Origin: G963664585 sp963664585
Lineage (GTDB): Bacteria > Bacillota > Clostridia > Oscillospirales > Ruminococcaceae
NCBI GenBank assembly: GCA_963664585.2
Contig: CAXXEO010000009.1
Location: 62,001 to 126,000 of the forward strand
Direction: 5' to 3'
DNA: 64,000 bases
Made by a program: the position numbers and the translations under genes. Positions 52,701-61,270 of this stretch are shown piece by piece. The notes beneath the pieces are model-generated. The model made no database searches. It was not told the DNA's origin and saw only the letters and a program-made list of their open reading frames with translations. The stretch's first letter is position 1; each line of letters begins with the position of its first letter.

Positions 52701-54278
52701 GTGATCGAACTGGATCAGCTTTTGCAGATTGCCTTCGACGGGGAACGCTGGAACGAAAACGCGTACGGCCTCTGCCCCGCGGTCGGTATGCTTGACGATC
52801 CCAGAACCCAGTCACAGGTTCCGCTCCGGCTCAATCTGGCCGAGGAGGGACATGCGGTTGTGTACGGCGCGCCGGGCACCGGCAAGACAACCTTTTTACA
52901 GACGCTGATCATGTCGTTGGCTCTCTCCTATCCGCCGGACATGGTTTCGCTTTATCTGATGGACTTCGGCGGAGGAAGCCTCAGTCTTTTCGGCAAGCTG
53001 CCCCATGTAGGCGGGGTGGTTAGAGACGCAGAGGAAGAGAAGATCGACAAACTCTGCGGGATGCTTTCCCGGGAAATCGAGCGGCGCAAGGCTCTCTTCT
53101 CCCGGTTTGGTGTGGTAAGCATTGATTCTTACCGCGAGGTAAGCGGCGACAGGTTACCCTATATTGTGCTGATTCTAGACCATTTCGCCCCGGTGCTGAA
53201 TCTTTATCCGGGGCTTGATTCGTTCTTCCAGCTTCTCACCCGGGAGGGCGGAAGCTTCGGCGTCTATCTCGTTGCGACGGCAAACGCACAGAACGCCGTT
53301 TCCTACCGCATTTCCCAGAACATCAAAACGGGGATCGCCCTGCGAATGGCCGATAAGGCGGATTATGCGGCAATCGTCGGGAGAACCGACGGAATCGAGC
53401 CTGAAAACCTGCCCGGACGCGGTTTGTTTAAGGGAAAACCGCCGCTGGAATTTCAAACGGCGCTCCCCGCCCAGGGCCAAAGCGAGAACCAGAGGGTGGC
53501 GAACATTCGGTCACTGGCTGCCCTGATGGATACCAAATGGAACGGCCGGCGGCCAGCGCCTATCCCGGTGATGCCGCAGACCGTCTGCTCCGGGGAGTAC
53601 CGGACCGACGGTTTGATGGTCGGCCTCTCGGTCGAAACAATCAAGCCAGTGACTCTGAATCTTGCCAAGGAACAGTTCCTTCTGATTTCTGGAGCCGCAA
53701 ACAGCGATCGAATCGGGCTGTTACGGGCTCTGACTGCGCAACTGCCTGAGGTTCTTCCCGGTGCCAAGACAGCCCTCTATGACTCGGACGGCAGCCTTTC
53801 TGTCCTGTGCTCCGGCGCCGAGTGCATTTCGGATCCGGGGTCGTTCGACCAGTATATCGCCGGGCTTATGCCGGTGCTTCAGCAGCGCAGAGAACGAGTG
53901 CAGTCCGGCGGCCCAGAGGACAAAACGCCGCCCATTGCGATCGTGATTGAGGATCTCGGGCGGTGCTTTGACGCAGCCAGCAACGATACGGTCAAGCGGC
54001 TCGCCAGTATCGTGAACCTGGGGCGTGGCTTAAAAGTATTTCTCATCGTCAGCGGACGGAATGATGACATCGGACGACTGTACCACGGCGGTGATCCTTT
54101 TACCATGAACATGGTTGGGAAATCCGCAGCGCTGCTAATCGGCGGCAGTTTTCAAAGCCATGGCGTGTTTCGGTCAGATGGCCTCGGCTATACCGACGCG
54201 GCGGCCGAACTCACCGCTATGCAAGGATATCTGGTGACTGGGCCGGACGTGCAGAAGATCAAATGCGTACAGCGCTAA
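49788..54278 (+). CDS. essC: T7SS FtsK/SpoIIIE-type ATPase, EssC-like with FHA domain
   Basis: 1496 residues, close to EssC of Staphylococcus. Start ATG 49788. N-terminus: a diverged first FHA-like unit (1-90) and a canonical FHA domain (about 105-185: VLIGRASSCDIS, SSKHLEL, LGSSNQTYRNG). Two TM helices at about 245-295. Then a P-loop-poor domain, an active-looking ATPase (Walker A AGMTGSGKSEM about 690, Walker B YLFIVIDEFAEF), a second (YGAPGTGKTTFLQT about 1027, VLILDHF) and a degenerate third (SGAANSDRIG, about 1300). It powers export of WXG100 proteins. The FHA domain would read phosphothreonine, which fits the kinase downstream. Confidence 0.95.
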   Translation: MAYIFRTYRESSLTDQELENLTTFTVGSDGKDTIQITDCELARRHLRIEHKEQGWSWQSARPLSHNQGKASSGLFDTGEILILDAQRHLAVVIIEISPDNAEIVDLSGQGTVLIGRASSCDISVGNRLVSSKHLELRRTADGWSARDLGSSNQTYRNGQRMNQADLVSGDVLDIGLCRLILTGNSLTVSCVDPIKVNILQNLTVRAAQKPGDEYPYLFKRSPRLMEDLPTGEIEFQTAPDIGAKPSINWLGVLLPSIASVLVMLGASFMLGGAMTMLYFSVPMTLVGLMMSIFNYRRQCKEYEKTEHLRLEKYDQYLSEQKAVIEDRQSNQWRILTTVHPVTSGCLAIAAEPARRLWERRPSDHDFMELRVGEGPAASCVTFHLPKQTLVLEEDALANRPQRLADGYQTVAHCPVTCPLNRFPTCGIIGERSAALTVAKNMLLQAATHHSYEDLRIVTVCGKEELSKWEFVKWLPHSFDDDRSERYIVDSPAAAKRVFTKLTEQLSQRYQNEGVSQKGSSVSVPYYLFLCADESLLEHQPIMEMLVSNDPVLGIGALFLFDEIDRLPKECTNILEAKGKKGVIYSRDNAAGQAAFTIDSMKEEGYELFARALAPLRTEAAAGKNALPASVSFLQGYRARKPQEIDGPTLWAQARPEQSMSVPIGVSANGDPFLFDIHEKHHGPHGLVAGMTGSGKSEMVQTWILSMALMFSPEAVSFVLIDFKGTGLILPFRNLPHLAGTISDLDGNITRNLIALENELTRRKTLLDEHGVSNIAAYLKLYRQGKADVPLSYLFIVIDEFAEFKAQFPDFMQAVNRVFAIGRTLGVHILLLTQKPTSVVDEKMSANTRYRWCLKVASSADSKEMLHHSDAARITNPGRAFVQVGEDEVFEQIQSYWSGAPYNPFRDLSLLRSTKVSVVDLYGFRKNYEPEKTTGYRAERNEIDAIVEFLDEYTRKNEISRAKRIWTSKLSAVIELDQLLQIAFDGERWNENAYGLCPAVGMLDDPRTQSQVPLRLNLAEEGHAVVYGAPGTGKTTFLQTLIMSLALSYPPDMVSLYLMDFGGGSLSLFGKLPHVGGVVRDAEEEKIDKLCGMLSREIERRKALFSRFGVVSIDSYREVSGDRLPYIVLILDHFAPVLNLYPGLDSFFQLLTREGGSFGVYLVATANAQNAVSYRISQNIKTGIALRMADKADYAAIVGRTDGIEPENLPGRGLFKGKPPLEFQTALPAQGQSENQRVANIRSLAALMDTKWNGRRPAPIPVMPQTVCSGEYRTDGLMVGLSVETIKPVTLNLAKEQFLLISGAANSDRIGLLRALTAQLPEVLPGAKTALYDSDGSLSVLCSGAECISDPGSFDQYIAGLMPVLQQRRERVQSGGPEDKTPPIAIVIEDLGRCFDAASNDTVKRLASIVNLGRGLKVFLIVSGRNDDIGRLYHGGDPFTMNMVGKSAALLIGGSFQSHGVFRSDGLGYTDAAAELTAMQGYLVTGPDVQKIKCVQR

Positions 54279-54293
54279 ATAAGGGGTGTTGAC

Positions 54294-55091
54294 ATGGAAA
54301 CGATGGAATTAACGGCAAAGGAATTGCTGTTTGTGGCTGCGCAGCTTGGAGCGGAGAACTTTTTCGGCTTGCCGGACCCCTTCTTTGGTATGGACGAGGA
54401 CGAGATCGGCCGGGAGCTTTGTTCTATTCAGTTGACCCTCGTGGAAAAAGGCCACGCAAGTATTGGCTTTGACAGTGCATTCGACCTGCTTCCGGCGGCG
54501 GCCGAGCTGGTTTCGATTTGTTCAGGCTGCGACCGCTGTATCCTGACCGACCTGCTATTTCGTGGTGATGCACAGAAAAGCTTGCGCTTCTACCTCTGTG
54601 GGGAGCGTGCAGCCCAACTGATTGTGGGCGGCGAACAGCTGACTCTGTGCCAGATCGACCCAGCGGAGATCGCAAAGCGGATCTGTGAGGCGATGGACTG
54701 GCATGAGCAGGAGGAGTCCGGCGCGGAGGAAAATAGATTGCTGTCCTTTCTGGTGCTTTCCGAGGCGCAGCGCATGGCACAGCGCGACCCTGAGCGGGCC
54801 GCGGCTCTGCTGAGGCAGGAGGGGTGCTCCGACCGGATGGTCAAAATTCTACTGGAAGGATTTCAAAAAAAAGCGGATTACCATACTGTTAGTGTGGCGG
54901 ATTTGCAGGACCGCAGCCTCGACCATTTGGTCTGTATCCGTGCAGCAGCCGGTTCGGTTAGAATCTCACCCCTCTACGATGAGGCAGAAAGTTGGAAAAT
55001 AAGCTCGTTCGGCGTTCAGGGACTGCAAACGGCGCTTCACTCTTTTTGTGAGATAAAATCCCGTGCGGAGGGAGGCGTTGAAAAACAATGA
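54294..55091 (+). CDS. T7SS-associated protein, possible EspG-like chaperone
   Basis: 265 residues, no family recognised with certainty. The N-terminus (ELTAKELLFVAAQLGAENFF, then FGMDEDEIGRELCSIQLTLV with EKGHAS) resembles the opening of actinobacterial EspG chaperones (sheet/helix followed by a 'LxxxGL' turn), and the length is right. No membrane segment. Sixteen bases after essC, overlaps the EsaB-like start by four bases (ATGA). If EspG-like it would hold a WXG100/LXG substrate before export. The relationship is suggested by pattern only. Confidence 0.5.
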   Translation: METMELTAKELLFVAAQLGAENFFGLPDPFFGMDEDEIGRELCSIQLTLVEKGHASIGFDSAFDLLPAAAELVSICSGCDRCILTDLLFRGDAQKSLRFYLCGERAAQLIVGGEQLTLCQIDPAEIAKRICEAMDWHEQEESGAEENRLLSFLVLSEAQRMAQRDPERAAALLRQEGCSDRMVKILLEGFQKKADYHTVSVADLQDRSLDHLVCIRAAAGSVRISPLYDEAESWKISSFGVQGLQTALHSFCEIKSRAEGGVEKQ

Positions 55092-55357
55092 AAAGCTATG
55101 AGAATGTCATTGTAACTGTTCGACTGACCCCAGGTGGAAAAAGTCTCGACATGGAGCTGCCTTCCTTTATTCCCATCGAGGAACTGGGCCAAAGGATTCT
55201 CGAAACGCTGCGGGTCTTAAACCCAACAAGCTATCTATCGATCGAAGGTTTGCGTTTTTGGGACCACGGCAGAGAGATCACAGGAACGGATACGCTGGCG
55301 TCAGCCGGCCTTTGGGACGGAAGCATTTTGGACATTACAACGCATAAGGAGGTGTAG
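55088..55357 (+). CDS. YukD/EsaB-type ubiquitin-like protein
   Basis: 89 residues, beta-grasp: VIVTVRLTPGGKSLDMELPS and the helix PIEELGQRILETLRVLNPTS, ending DGSILDITTHKEV. Homologues in T7SSb operons are small cytosolic proteins needed for secretion. Coupled (ATGA) to the upstream gene. Confidence 0.9.
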   Translation: MKSYENVIVTVRLTPGGKSLDMELPSFIPIEELGQRILETLRVLNPTSYLSIEGLRFWDHGREITGTDTLASAGLWDGSILDITTHKEV

Positions 55358-55362
55358 CGGGG

Positions 55363-55806
55363 ATGGCAAAGATTCGCGTGGATTACGACAACGCCCGGGC
55401 GAACGCCAATCGGCTGCGGTTGGCGGGGGATTCCTGCTCCGCCTCGGCACAGTCGATGGAGAAAAGTGCAGCTTCGGTGGAACAGTATTGGAACGGCGCA
55501 TCATCGGATGCCTTTGTACAGCTGATGAAAGGCTGGAGCGGCGAGACCCGGGCTATCGGACAGGATTTGGATGCGTTGTCCGCCCAAATCACTCGGGTGG
55601 CTAGCGAACTGGAGGAGAAGGAGCGACAGCTGCAGGCGAGCATCAGCAGAGGTTCGTCTTTTGCCCCAAGCAGTACTTCGCCCGTCCAGACGGCCGTTAA
55701 AAGCGTCTCAACTCCTTCGACCGGGAGCAACACGACCAAAAATACGGCGCGAACCCTCGCACAGACCGCCGCCAAGCTGGTGGCAAAGTTGCTTGGAAAG
55801 GGGTGA
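55363..55806 (+). CDS. WXG100-type protein with C-terminal extension
   Basis: 147 residues. MAKIRVDYDNARANANRLRL opens the first helix; WXG motif in EQYWNGASSDAF near residue 45, second helix LDALSAQITRVASELEEKER. The C-terminal 50 residues are Ser/Thr-rich (TPSTGSNTTKNTARTL) and end in a basic amphipathic helix. It is probably a partner of the following 493-residue protein, six bases downstream, rather than a simple EsxA. Confidence 0.88.
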   Translation: MAKIRVDYDNARANANRLRLAGDSCSASAQSMEKSAASVEQYWNGASSDAFVQLMKGWSGETRAIGQDLDALSAQITRVASELEEKERQLQASISRGSSFAPSSTSPVQTAVKSVSTPSTGSNTTKNTARTLAQTAAKLVAKLLGKG

Positions 55807-55812
55807 CAGCTG

Positions 55813-57294
55813 ATGGCCAAAATTAAAATCAATCCCCTGAATATTTCGGCTCTGATTTCCGGCATACAGCTGGAACGGGCAAAGCTGGAAACCGCCGCTG
55901 ATACAGTGGCACGGGTACAGTCCGGACTGGACATGGAAATTGCCGCCACAGGCGACATTGAAAGTTTGCTTGCTTCGCTGCGCAGCCGGATACAGCGGCA
56001 GACACGCCTGTTGGAGCGATACGAAGCACTGCTCAGGCAGGTGAACGACCATTTTATCGCCGCTGATCAGCGAATTTCCCAACAGGCAAAAGAGGTCGGT
56101 TATCTCTGCCGACAGATTGTCGCGGCGGCAGGAACGGGTGCCGTCTTGGCGGGCAGCGCTCTCTCACTGAAGGCGATAGCGAACCTCGCGTTCGTCGAAA
56201 AAGCCAACGGGCTGTTCGGAAAAGCAACAGGCCTTTCATGGGCTTTGGGAGAGATAAAAACGCCGCTGTATCATACGCTCTTGTCAAGTGGCACGGCGGG
56301 AATCGCGGGCGGCGTAAAGCAGCTGACCCTGAGTCCGGCCAAAACGGCGGCGGGCTTTCTCGGAGGCAGTGCGGCAACCCTGGCCCTTTCCACCATGATG
56401 TGCGGTGTTACCAAGACCGAAAGCAAAAAGAAGCAAGGCTTTTTTTCCAAGATTGGTAGTGCTGTTTCCAGTAGTGCTAACTGGTTTGGAAACAAGGTTT
56501 CCGACGGCGCGGACTCGGTGGCCGACGGCGCCAAATGGCTTGGCGGGAAAATTGTGGACGGCGCCAAAGCGTCAGCCGACTGGGCGTCCGATGCCTGTGA
56601 TACAGTCAAAAAAGTGGCGAACACCAAGCCGGTTCAATACATCCGGGATATCGGAAGCAGCACCTTAGGCGTTGCAGGAAATACGCTATCCTTCTGCGTC
56701 GATGTGGCCAAAGGCGATTTTGCCGGTGCGGCGGTGGAAACCTACGACTTGATCAACAACTTTTTCGACGGCTCTCAGGATCTTGTTGCCGTCACTATGT
56801 ATGGGATCGGGTATGGTGTGGAAGCATTCGGCGGTGACGCCGGGCGCTGCTACGACGAGGCTGAAGAATACCATAATATGGCCGGTCTGGCCGGTCAACT
56901 GCGCTATGACGGAATGGACGGAGTCGCCGATGTGATAGACAAGCTCGACACCGGCGCGGATCTTTACAAAACCGCCACCGGAATCGGCAAGCTGTTAGAC
57001 AGCTGGGATAAGATCAGCGACGCCGAAAGCTGGAAGGAGATTGGTGAGGGACTGTTTAAGCAGAGCGGCTGGAAACTGCCGAGCCTTTCCAAATCGTCCG
57101 ATATCAATGATACGCTCAAATACTACGACGATCTGGTTTCCAACTGGAAGACGGGTTACAAATACGTCGACGGCCTGCTGGATGAGGATTTCTGGAGTAC
57201 CGTGAGTGAAAACACCAAGCTTGGCAAAATAGTGGATAAGGGCACCGACCTGATTGAGGCAGGAATGGATCAACTGAACGATCTGCTCCACTGA
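55813..57294 (+). CDS. Putative T7SS substrate with helical N-terminal domain
   Basis: 493 residues, no family name. Residues 1-110 are helical, LXG/WXG-like in feel (LLASLRSRIQRQTRLLERYE, then LRQVNDHFIAADQRIS). A hydrophobic small-residue segment at about 110-205 and a run of imperfect amphipathic repeats at about 215-270 (GNKVSDGADSVADGAKWLGG and similar) follow. The C-terminal 200 residues look globular and acidic, with no toxin motif known to me. It directly follows the WXG100 partner, a common order for exported effectors. No immunity gene is apparent. Confidence 0.6.
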   Translation: MAKIKINPLNISALISGIQLERAKLETAADTVARVQSGLDMEIAATGDIESLLASLRSRIQRQTRLLERYEALLRQVNDHFIAADQRISQQAKEVGYLCRQIVAAAGTGAVLAGSALSLKAIANLAFVEKANGLFGKATGLSWALGEIKTPLYHTLLSSGTAGIAGGVKQLTLSPAKTAAGFLGGSAATLALSTMMCGVTKTESKKKQGFFSKIGSAVSSSANWFGNKVSDGADSVADGAKWLGGKIVDGAKASADWASDACDTVKKVANTKPVQYIRDIGSSTLGVAGNTLSFCVDVAKGDFAGAAVETYDLINNFFDGSQDLVAVTMYGIGYGVEAFGGDAGRCYDEAEEYHNMAGLAGQLRYDGMDGVADVIDKLDTGADLYKTATGIGKLLDSWDKISDAESWKEIGEGLFKQSGWKLPSLSKSSDINDTLKYYDDLVSNWKTGYKYVDGLLDEDFWSTVSENTKLGKIVDKGTDLIEAGMDQLNDLLH

Positions 57295-57378
57295 GTCGAA
57301 TGAAAACAGGAAGATACGAAATCATTGAAGCGGGCATCCGCCGGGAGTGGAAACCCATCAACAAAAGGAGGCAGAATC

Positions 57379-58539
57379 GTGCAAGAACTTCGTCAAACCC
57401 AAGTGGCACTGCGCCAGGCGGAAGAGCTGCTGCAGCAGAACGCCTTTGAACAGGCGCTGGCCCTGCTGGACACTTTGGATACTGAGTCGGAATTGGGCGG
57501 ACTGATCTGCTTTATTCGCGGAAATGTCTATCTGCGGATGGAGCAGAACGAACAGGCTCATCTCTGTTACGGCGAGGCACTGAAAAAGGGCTTCGTCCAT
57601 GAAAAGCTGTATATCAATTTTGGCATTGTCAAAACCCGGATGGGCAATCCCCTTCAGGCGGAGATGATGTACCGTCAGGCGGCCCAGCTTAGTCCGTCTG
57701 ACGCCCTACCCCTCAACCGTATTCTGCTGCTGCGGCTTGAAACCGGCGATATCGAGGGGGCGCAAACGGTGATGGAGGAACTGATGGACCGCAATCCTGA
57801 ACTGTTCGACGGCTTTCACCATAAGGCCGACCTGCTGCTGGGAACCAACCGGGCCGCAGAGGCGCTGGCCCTGCTGGACGGGACGGCACAGCGCTTTCTT
57901 TCCCATCCGCTCTACGTTTACGACAGGTGCCGGGCGCTGAGCAAAACGGGCCAAGATGAGAAAGCGCTGGACTTTCTGACCGCGCGGGAAGAAGTATTTC
58001 GCGACGAGCTGATGGCGGAGCTTTATAAAAAAGAGCGGGCTCGTTTGTTGGTGCGACTGGGCAGGACAGCCGAAGCCGAACCGATGTGGGCCGATCTCTA
58101 CGCCTTGTACGGCGACCGGGAAGCGGGGCTGGCTTTGGCCGCCTCGGCCTTGGGTCGGGGAGATATGAAGGAGCTTTACCGTCTGGCCGACGAAATCAGC
58201 GGCACCCGCACCGGAGACCGGACTCACTATCTTTGCCTGTATTACAAGGCGCTGGCCCTCAAGCAAATGGGGGAAGAGACAGCCAGCCGTCAGGCTCTTC
58301 TGGCCGCCCTGGAGGAATTCAACCGGCTGGGCGACGACAGAATCGGGGTGGAACTTCGCTCACTTCGCGCCGCCATCCGGACCGAACTGGGACAGTATGA
58401 AGCGGCGGTGGCCGACCTTGATTCGCTTGACGCACTGTTAGAGCGTCAGGAGGAAGAGCCGCAAATAAAGGCAGAGGCGCAAAAAAATCTGGCGGAGTTT
58501 AAACAAAATATTCTCAGCCGTAAGGAATCCTTTTCCTGA
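57379..58539 (+). CDS. Cytosolic TPR-repeat protein
   Basis: 386 residues from GTG 57379 (AGGAGG seven bases upstream). TPR-like helices throughout: ALALLDTLDTESELGGL, IRGNVYLRMEQNEQAHLCYG, EALKKGFVHEKLYINFGIVK, AEMMYRQAAQLSPSDALPL. No signal peptide or membrane segment. Would act as a scaffold or chaperone for the T7SS proteins. Unlike the next TPR genes it is not a lipoprotein. Confidence 0.8.
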   Translation: MQELRQTQVALRQAEELLQQNAFEQALALLDTLDTESELGGLICFIRGNVYLRMEQNEQAHLCYGEALKKGFVHEKLYINFGIVKTRMGNPLQAEMMYRQAAQLSPSDALPLNRILLLRLETGDIEGAQTVMEELMDRNPELFDGFHHKADLLLGTNRAAEALALLDGTAQRFLSHPLYVYDRCRALSKTGQDEKALDFLTAREEVFRDELMAELYKKERARLLVRLGRTAEAEPMWADLYALYGDREAGLALAASALGRGDMKELYRLADEISGTRTGDRTHYLCLYYKALALKQMGEETASRQALLAALEEFNRLGDDRIGVELRSLRAAIRTELGQYEAAVADLDSLDALLERQEEEPQIKAEAQKNLAEFKQNILSRKESFS

Positions 58540-58674
58540 CGGCGACAATGAACAGCGATTCCAAGAATAAAGTGAAGATAACATCCAAATTTTCTGTTCT
58601 TATTTGAAATTGCTATCGTTTTCCCTGGCAAGTCCATTGAAAATAGAGAATAAAATTTTAAGGAGGCTTTTATT

Positions 58675-58974
58675 ATGGCAATCATCCAAGTTACCCCTGA
58701 AATCCTGACTTCCAAGGCGTCTGAGGTTCGTTCCCTCAAGTCAACACACGATGACACGATGGCCAGACTCCGTTCGCTGGTTCTCTCGCTCAACGAGACA
58801 TGGAAGGGCGAGGCGCAGGACGCTTTTGTCGCAAAGTTTGAGAGCATGCAGAGCAGTTTCACCAATTTTTCCAATATGCTGGAGAGTTATGCAAAACTGA
58901 TGGACACCGCCGCGCGCGAGATCCAAAGCACCGACCAGACCCTCAAATCCACCATGCAAAGCAGCTTCAACTGA
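58675..58974 (+). CDS. WXG100-family protein, EsxA-like
   Basis: 99 residues, the canonical size. Helix 1 to SLNETWKGEAQDAF (WKG, WXG motif near residue 43) then helix 2 MQSSFTNFSNMLESYAKLMD. This is the typical secreted helical hairpin of T7SS. It has a strong AAGGAGG site and its own 135-bp upstream gap, and a terminator-like hairpin follows, suggesting higher, separate expression. Confidence 0.94.
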   Translation: MAIIQVTPEILTSKASEVRSLKSTHDDTMARLRSLVLSLNETWKGEAQDAFVAKFESMQSSFTNFSNMLESYAKLMDTAAREIQSTDQTLKSTMQSSFN

Positions 58975-58984
58975 TATTTTGTCG

Positions 58985-59020
58985 CAGCGGGGCGGCACAA
59001 AATGTACCGCCCCGCTTTTG
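58985..59020 (+). terminator. Hairpin after the EsxA-like gene
   Basis: AGCGGGGCGG, loop of about 11 bases, CCGCCCCGCT followed by TTTTGCGAGGTTTTTT. A strong stem just 10 bp after the stop; probably a partial terminator that limits downstream transcription. Confidence 0.75.
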
Positions 59021-59156
59021 CGAGGTTTTTTAAAATGTTTAAGCCATATTTTTTTTACTGAATTTGAAGACAAAGGGACAAAAGCCCATTTATGATAATC
59101 TGCGGAATCCGCCAGATATTTTGACCGAGACGGATTCGGATGGAAGGAGACGTAAG

Positions 59157-60236
59157 ATGAAACGATCAATCAAGTTTTTATCTGGCCTGCTGGTATTTTG
59201 CCTGTTGCTGGGCCTGTGCGGCTGCGCAAAAAAATCCGGCAAGGAGGGCCCAAGCTGGCAGGAAAAGTACGATCTGGGCGTCCGATACCTGTCAAAGGGG
59301 AACTATCAAGAGGCAATCCTTGCTTTTACTGACGCGATTAAGATCGACCCGAAGCAAACCAAGGCGTACCAGAGTCTGGCCGACGCCTACGAAAAATCGG
59401 GCGACTCCAAGCAGGCGGCAGAGACGCTGCAAAAGGGCTATGAAGCCACCAAAGACGAAAGCCTGAAGGAACGCCTGAAACAGCTGCAAAACAGCAACTA
59501 TCCCGAAGAGGTCCGGACGCAGTTTGAGAAACTGGCACAGGCGATGACCGCTGTCGACCTGGATGCGTTGAACGCCCTGATTCAGTCGGACCAGATTCGC
59601 GGGATTGCAGAAACCTATTCGGCCGAACCCACCGATTTTCGCCCTGAAGTATTTCAGGGGAATCTGTCCTACGGCGACACCCAAAACGGAACTGGCCTGA
59701 AGTTATATTACGACCGGGTTTCACAGGAAGGAAGCGGGCGTGAAACTCCTTTGGCCCACATCTATTACGGCGGATGGAAGGACGGCCTTTTCGACGGCAA
59801 AGGGGTCTTTGCATTCATCACTGATTTTAGCCAGCCGAACATTGGGCGGTTTGACGGGACCAGCATGGCGATTGCAACCTGCAACTTTTCCAAAGGTCGC
59901 TGGAACGGTCCGCTTTATAGCTATGAAAAGGATATATGGAGCGACGGAACACTCCACTCGGAGGTGACGATCACCGGCGCGCTGGCGGACAGTCTTTACA
60001 GCGGAACCTTTCACATCCTGCAAAACTACGGACAGGACACCGCAAAGCCATGGACGAATGAATACGAGATGGACTTTACGAACGGGAAGATTCAGGTTCT
60101 CGGCAAAACCAATCCTGCGGTGGATAATGTAGAGGTAGCACGGCTGCCCGACGGAAGTCTGTTGGGCTTCGGGACGAATATTCTGCAAGAAACCTTTAAG
60201 GTTGCTGACAAGGAAATTTTTAGCTTTCCCTATTGA
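59157..60236 (+). CDS. TPR lipoprotein with MORN-like C-terminal part
   Basis: 359 residues. Lipoprotein signal KFLSGLLVFCLLLGLCGCAK with lipobox GLCGC. TPR pair WQEKYDLGVRYLSKGNYQEA and AFTDAIKIDPKQTKAYQSL at about 35-110. The second half contains MORN-like strands such as YYGGWKDGLFDGKGVF. Start ATG 59157 behind GAAGGAG. Expected on the outer face of the membrane near the T7SS channel. The next gene encodes a paralogue of its N-terminal half. Confidence 0.8.
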   Translation: MKRSIKFLSGLLVFCLLLGLCGCAKKSGKEGPSWQEKYDLGVRYLSKGNYQEAILAFTDAIKIDPKQTKAYQSLADAYEKSGDSKQAAETLQKGYEATKDESLKERLKQLQNSNYPEEVRTQFEKLAQAMTAVDLDALNALIQSDQIRGIAETYSAEPTDFRPEVFQGNLSYGDTQNGTGLKLYYDRVSQEGSGRETPLAHIYYGGWKDGLFDGKGVFAFITDFSQPNIGRFDGTSMAIATCNFSKGRWNGPLYSYEKDIWSDGTLHSEVTITGALADSLYSGTFHILQNYGQDTAKPWTNEYEMDFTNGKIQVLGKTNPAVDNVEVARLPDGSLLGFGTNILQETFKVADKEIFSFPY

Positions 60237-60315
60237 CTGAAAGATCTGAAACCATCTTCAAGGTGCAAAAACTCTTTGCGTTGCGTGGCGGTGTCAAAAA
60301 GAGGGGAGAGTCTAA

Positions 60316-61206
60316 ATGAAACGTGCTTTAACCGGCATTTTGTCCCTTGTGCTGGCGGTGTTGCTTGCCGCCTGTGGCTGTGCGAAAACGAGCAATACCG
60401 CGCAGGTTCCGACTTGGCAGGAGAAATACGATTTGGGCATTCGATATCTGTCGGCGGGAAATTATTAGGAAGCCGTTTTAGCCTTTACCGCTGCAATTGG
60501 GATCGACCCAAAGCGGGCGGAGGGCTATTCAGGTCTGACCGATGCTTATCTGCTGACAGGTGACTATGATAAAGCAATGGAAAGTCTGCGCCTGGCGAAG
60601 GTTACCGGGGAACAGGCCTTGCTTGACCGGCTTGCAGAGATGGAGAAAGGAATCTATAAAGATTCAAAGGGCCGTATTCTGCGGACAAACTACACTGATG
60701 GAGCAGGGAAACTGACCGGATACGGCATTTATGACCGCTTTGATGAGAAAGGATACGGCCTTCATCTTTCGGAATATGATCAGTCCGGAACGCTCACCGG
60801 AAGCACAGATTTCCTGTATGCGGGGGAGGCCTATACCGACCAGATCAATTATGACGCCAAAGGCGGGGAAATTTCACGGTATACTTATTCATATGATGAA
60901 AAAGGCAACCAGATCAGGCAAACCGGGCATAGCGCCGACGGCAGTTTGCTGGAGGATACCGCTTTTTCTTACGATGGGCAGAATCGGAGAATCCGTGGAA
61001 CGAGCTATGACGAGAATGGTTCGGTGAGAAATACAATGACCTTTTTGTATGACGATCAAAACCGGATTGTAAGGAGAGATCATTACAGTAGCAGCGGGAA
61101 TCTGACTCAATATGTCCTCTGGGATTATTCCGCGGGCGATACCATTACGCGAACGACTTATGACTCCGGCGGGAAGGTCAAGGATGCTGTCACCTATCAG
61201 AAATAA
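60316..61206 (+). pseudogene. TPR lipoprotein paralogue interrupted by an amber codon
   Basis: ATG 60316 starts a lipoprotein signal ending LLAACGC; TPR WQEKYDLGIRYLSAGNY follows and codon 51 is TAG (60466-60468). The upstream paralogue has glutamine there (GNYQEA), so a single C-to-T change explains it. The frame then continues intact to 61206 with the rest of the TPR unit (FTAAIGIDPKRAEGYSGL) and YD/RHS-like repeats (YDEKGNQIRQTG, YDGQNRRIRG, YDDQNRIVRR). Without suppression only a 50-residue stub is made. An internal ATG at 60577 has no good ribosome site. Confidence 0.85.
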
Positions 61207-61270
61207 ACGGTACGGAAAATGCCGGTAAACCCAAACCTAAAGCTGTATAACAAATAAACAGGAACATTGA

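Noticed and set aside
60466..60468. Pyrrolysine or amber readthrough
   Set aside because: No pyl genes or other in-frame TAG seen in the window, and a glutamine codon differs by one base.
60577..61206. 209-codon frame as an independent gene
   Set aside because: Its start is inside the TPR unit shared with the upstream paralogue and has no ribosome site. It is the 3' part of the amber-interrupted gene.
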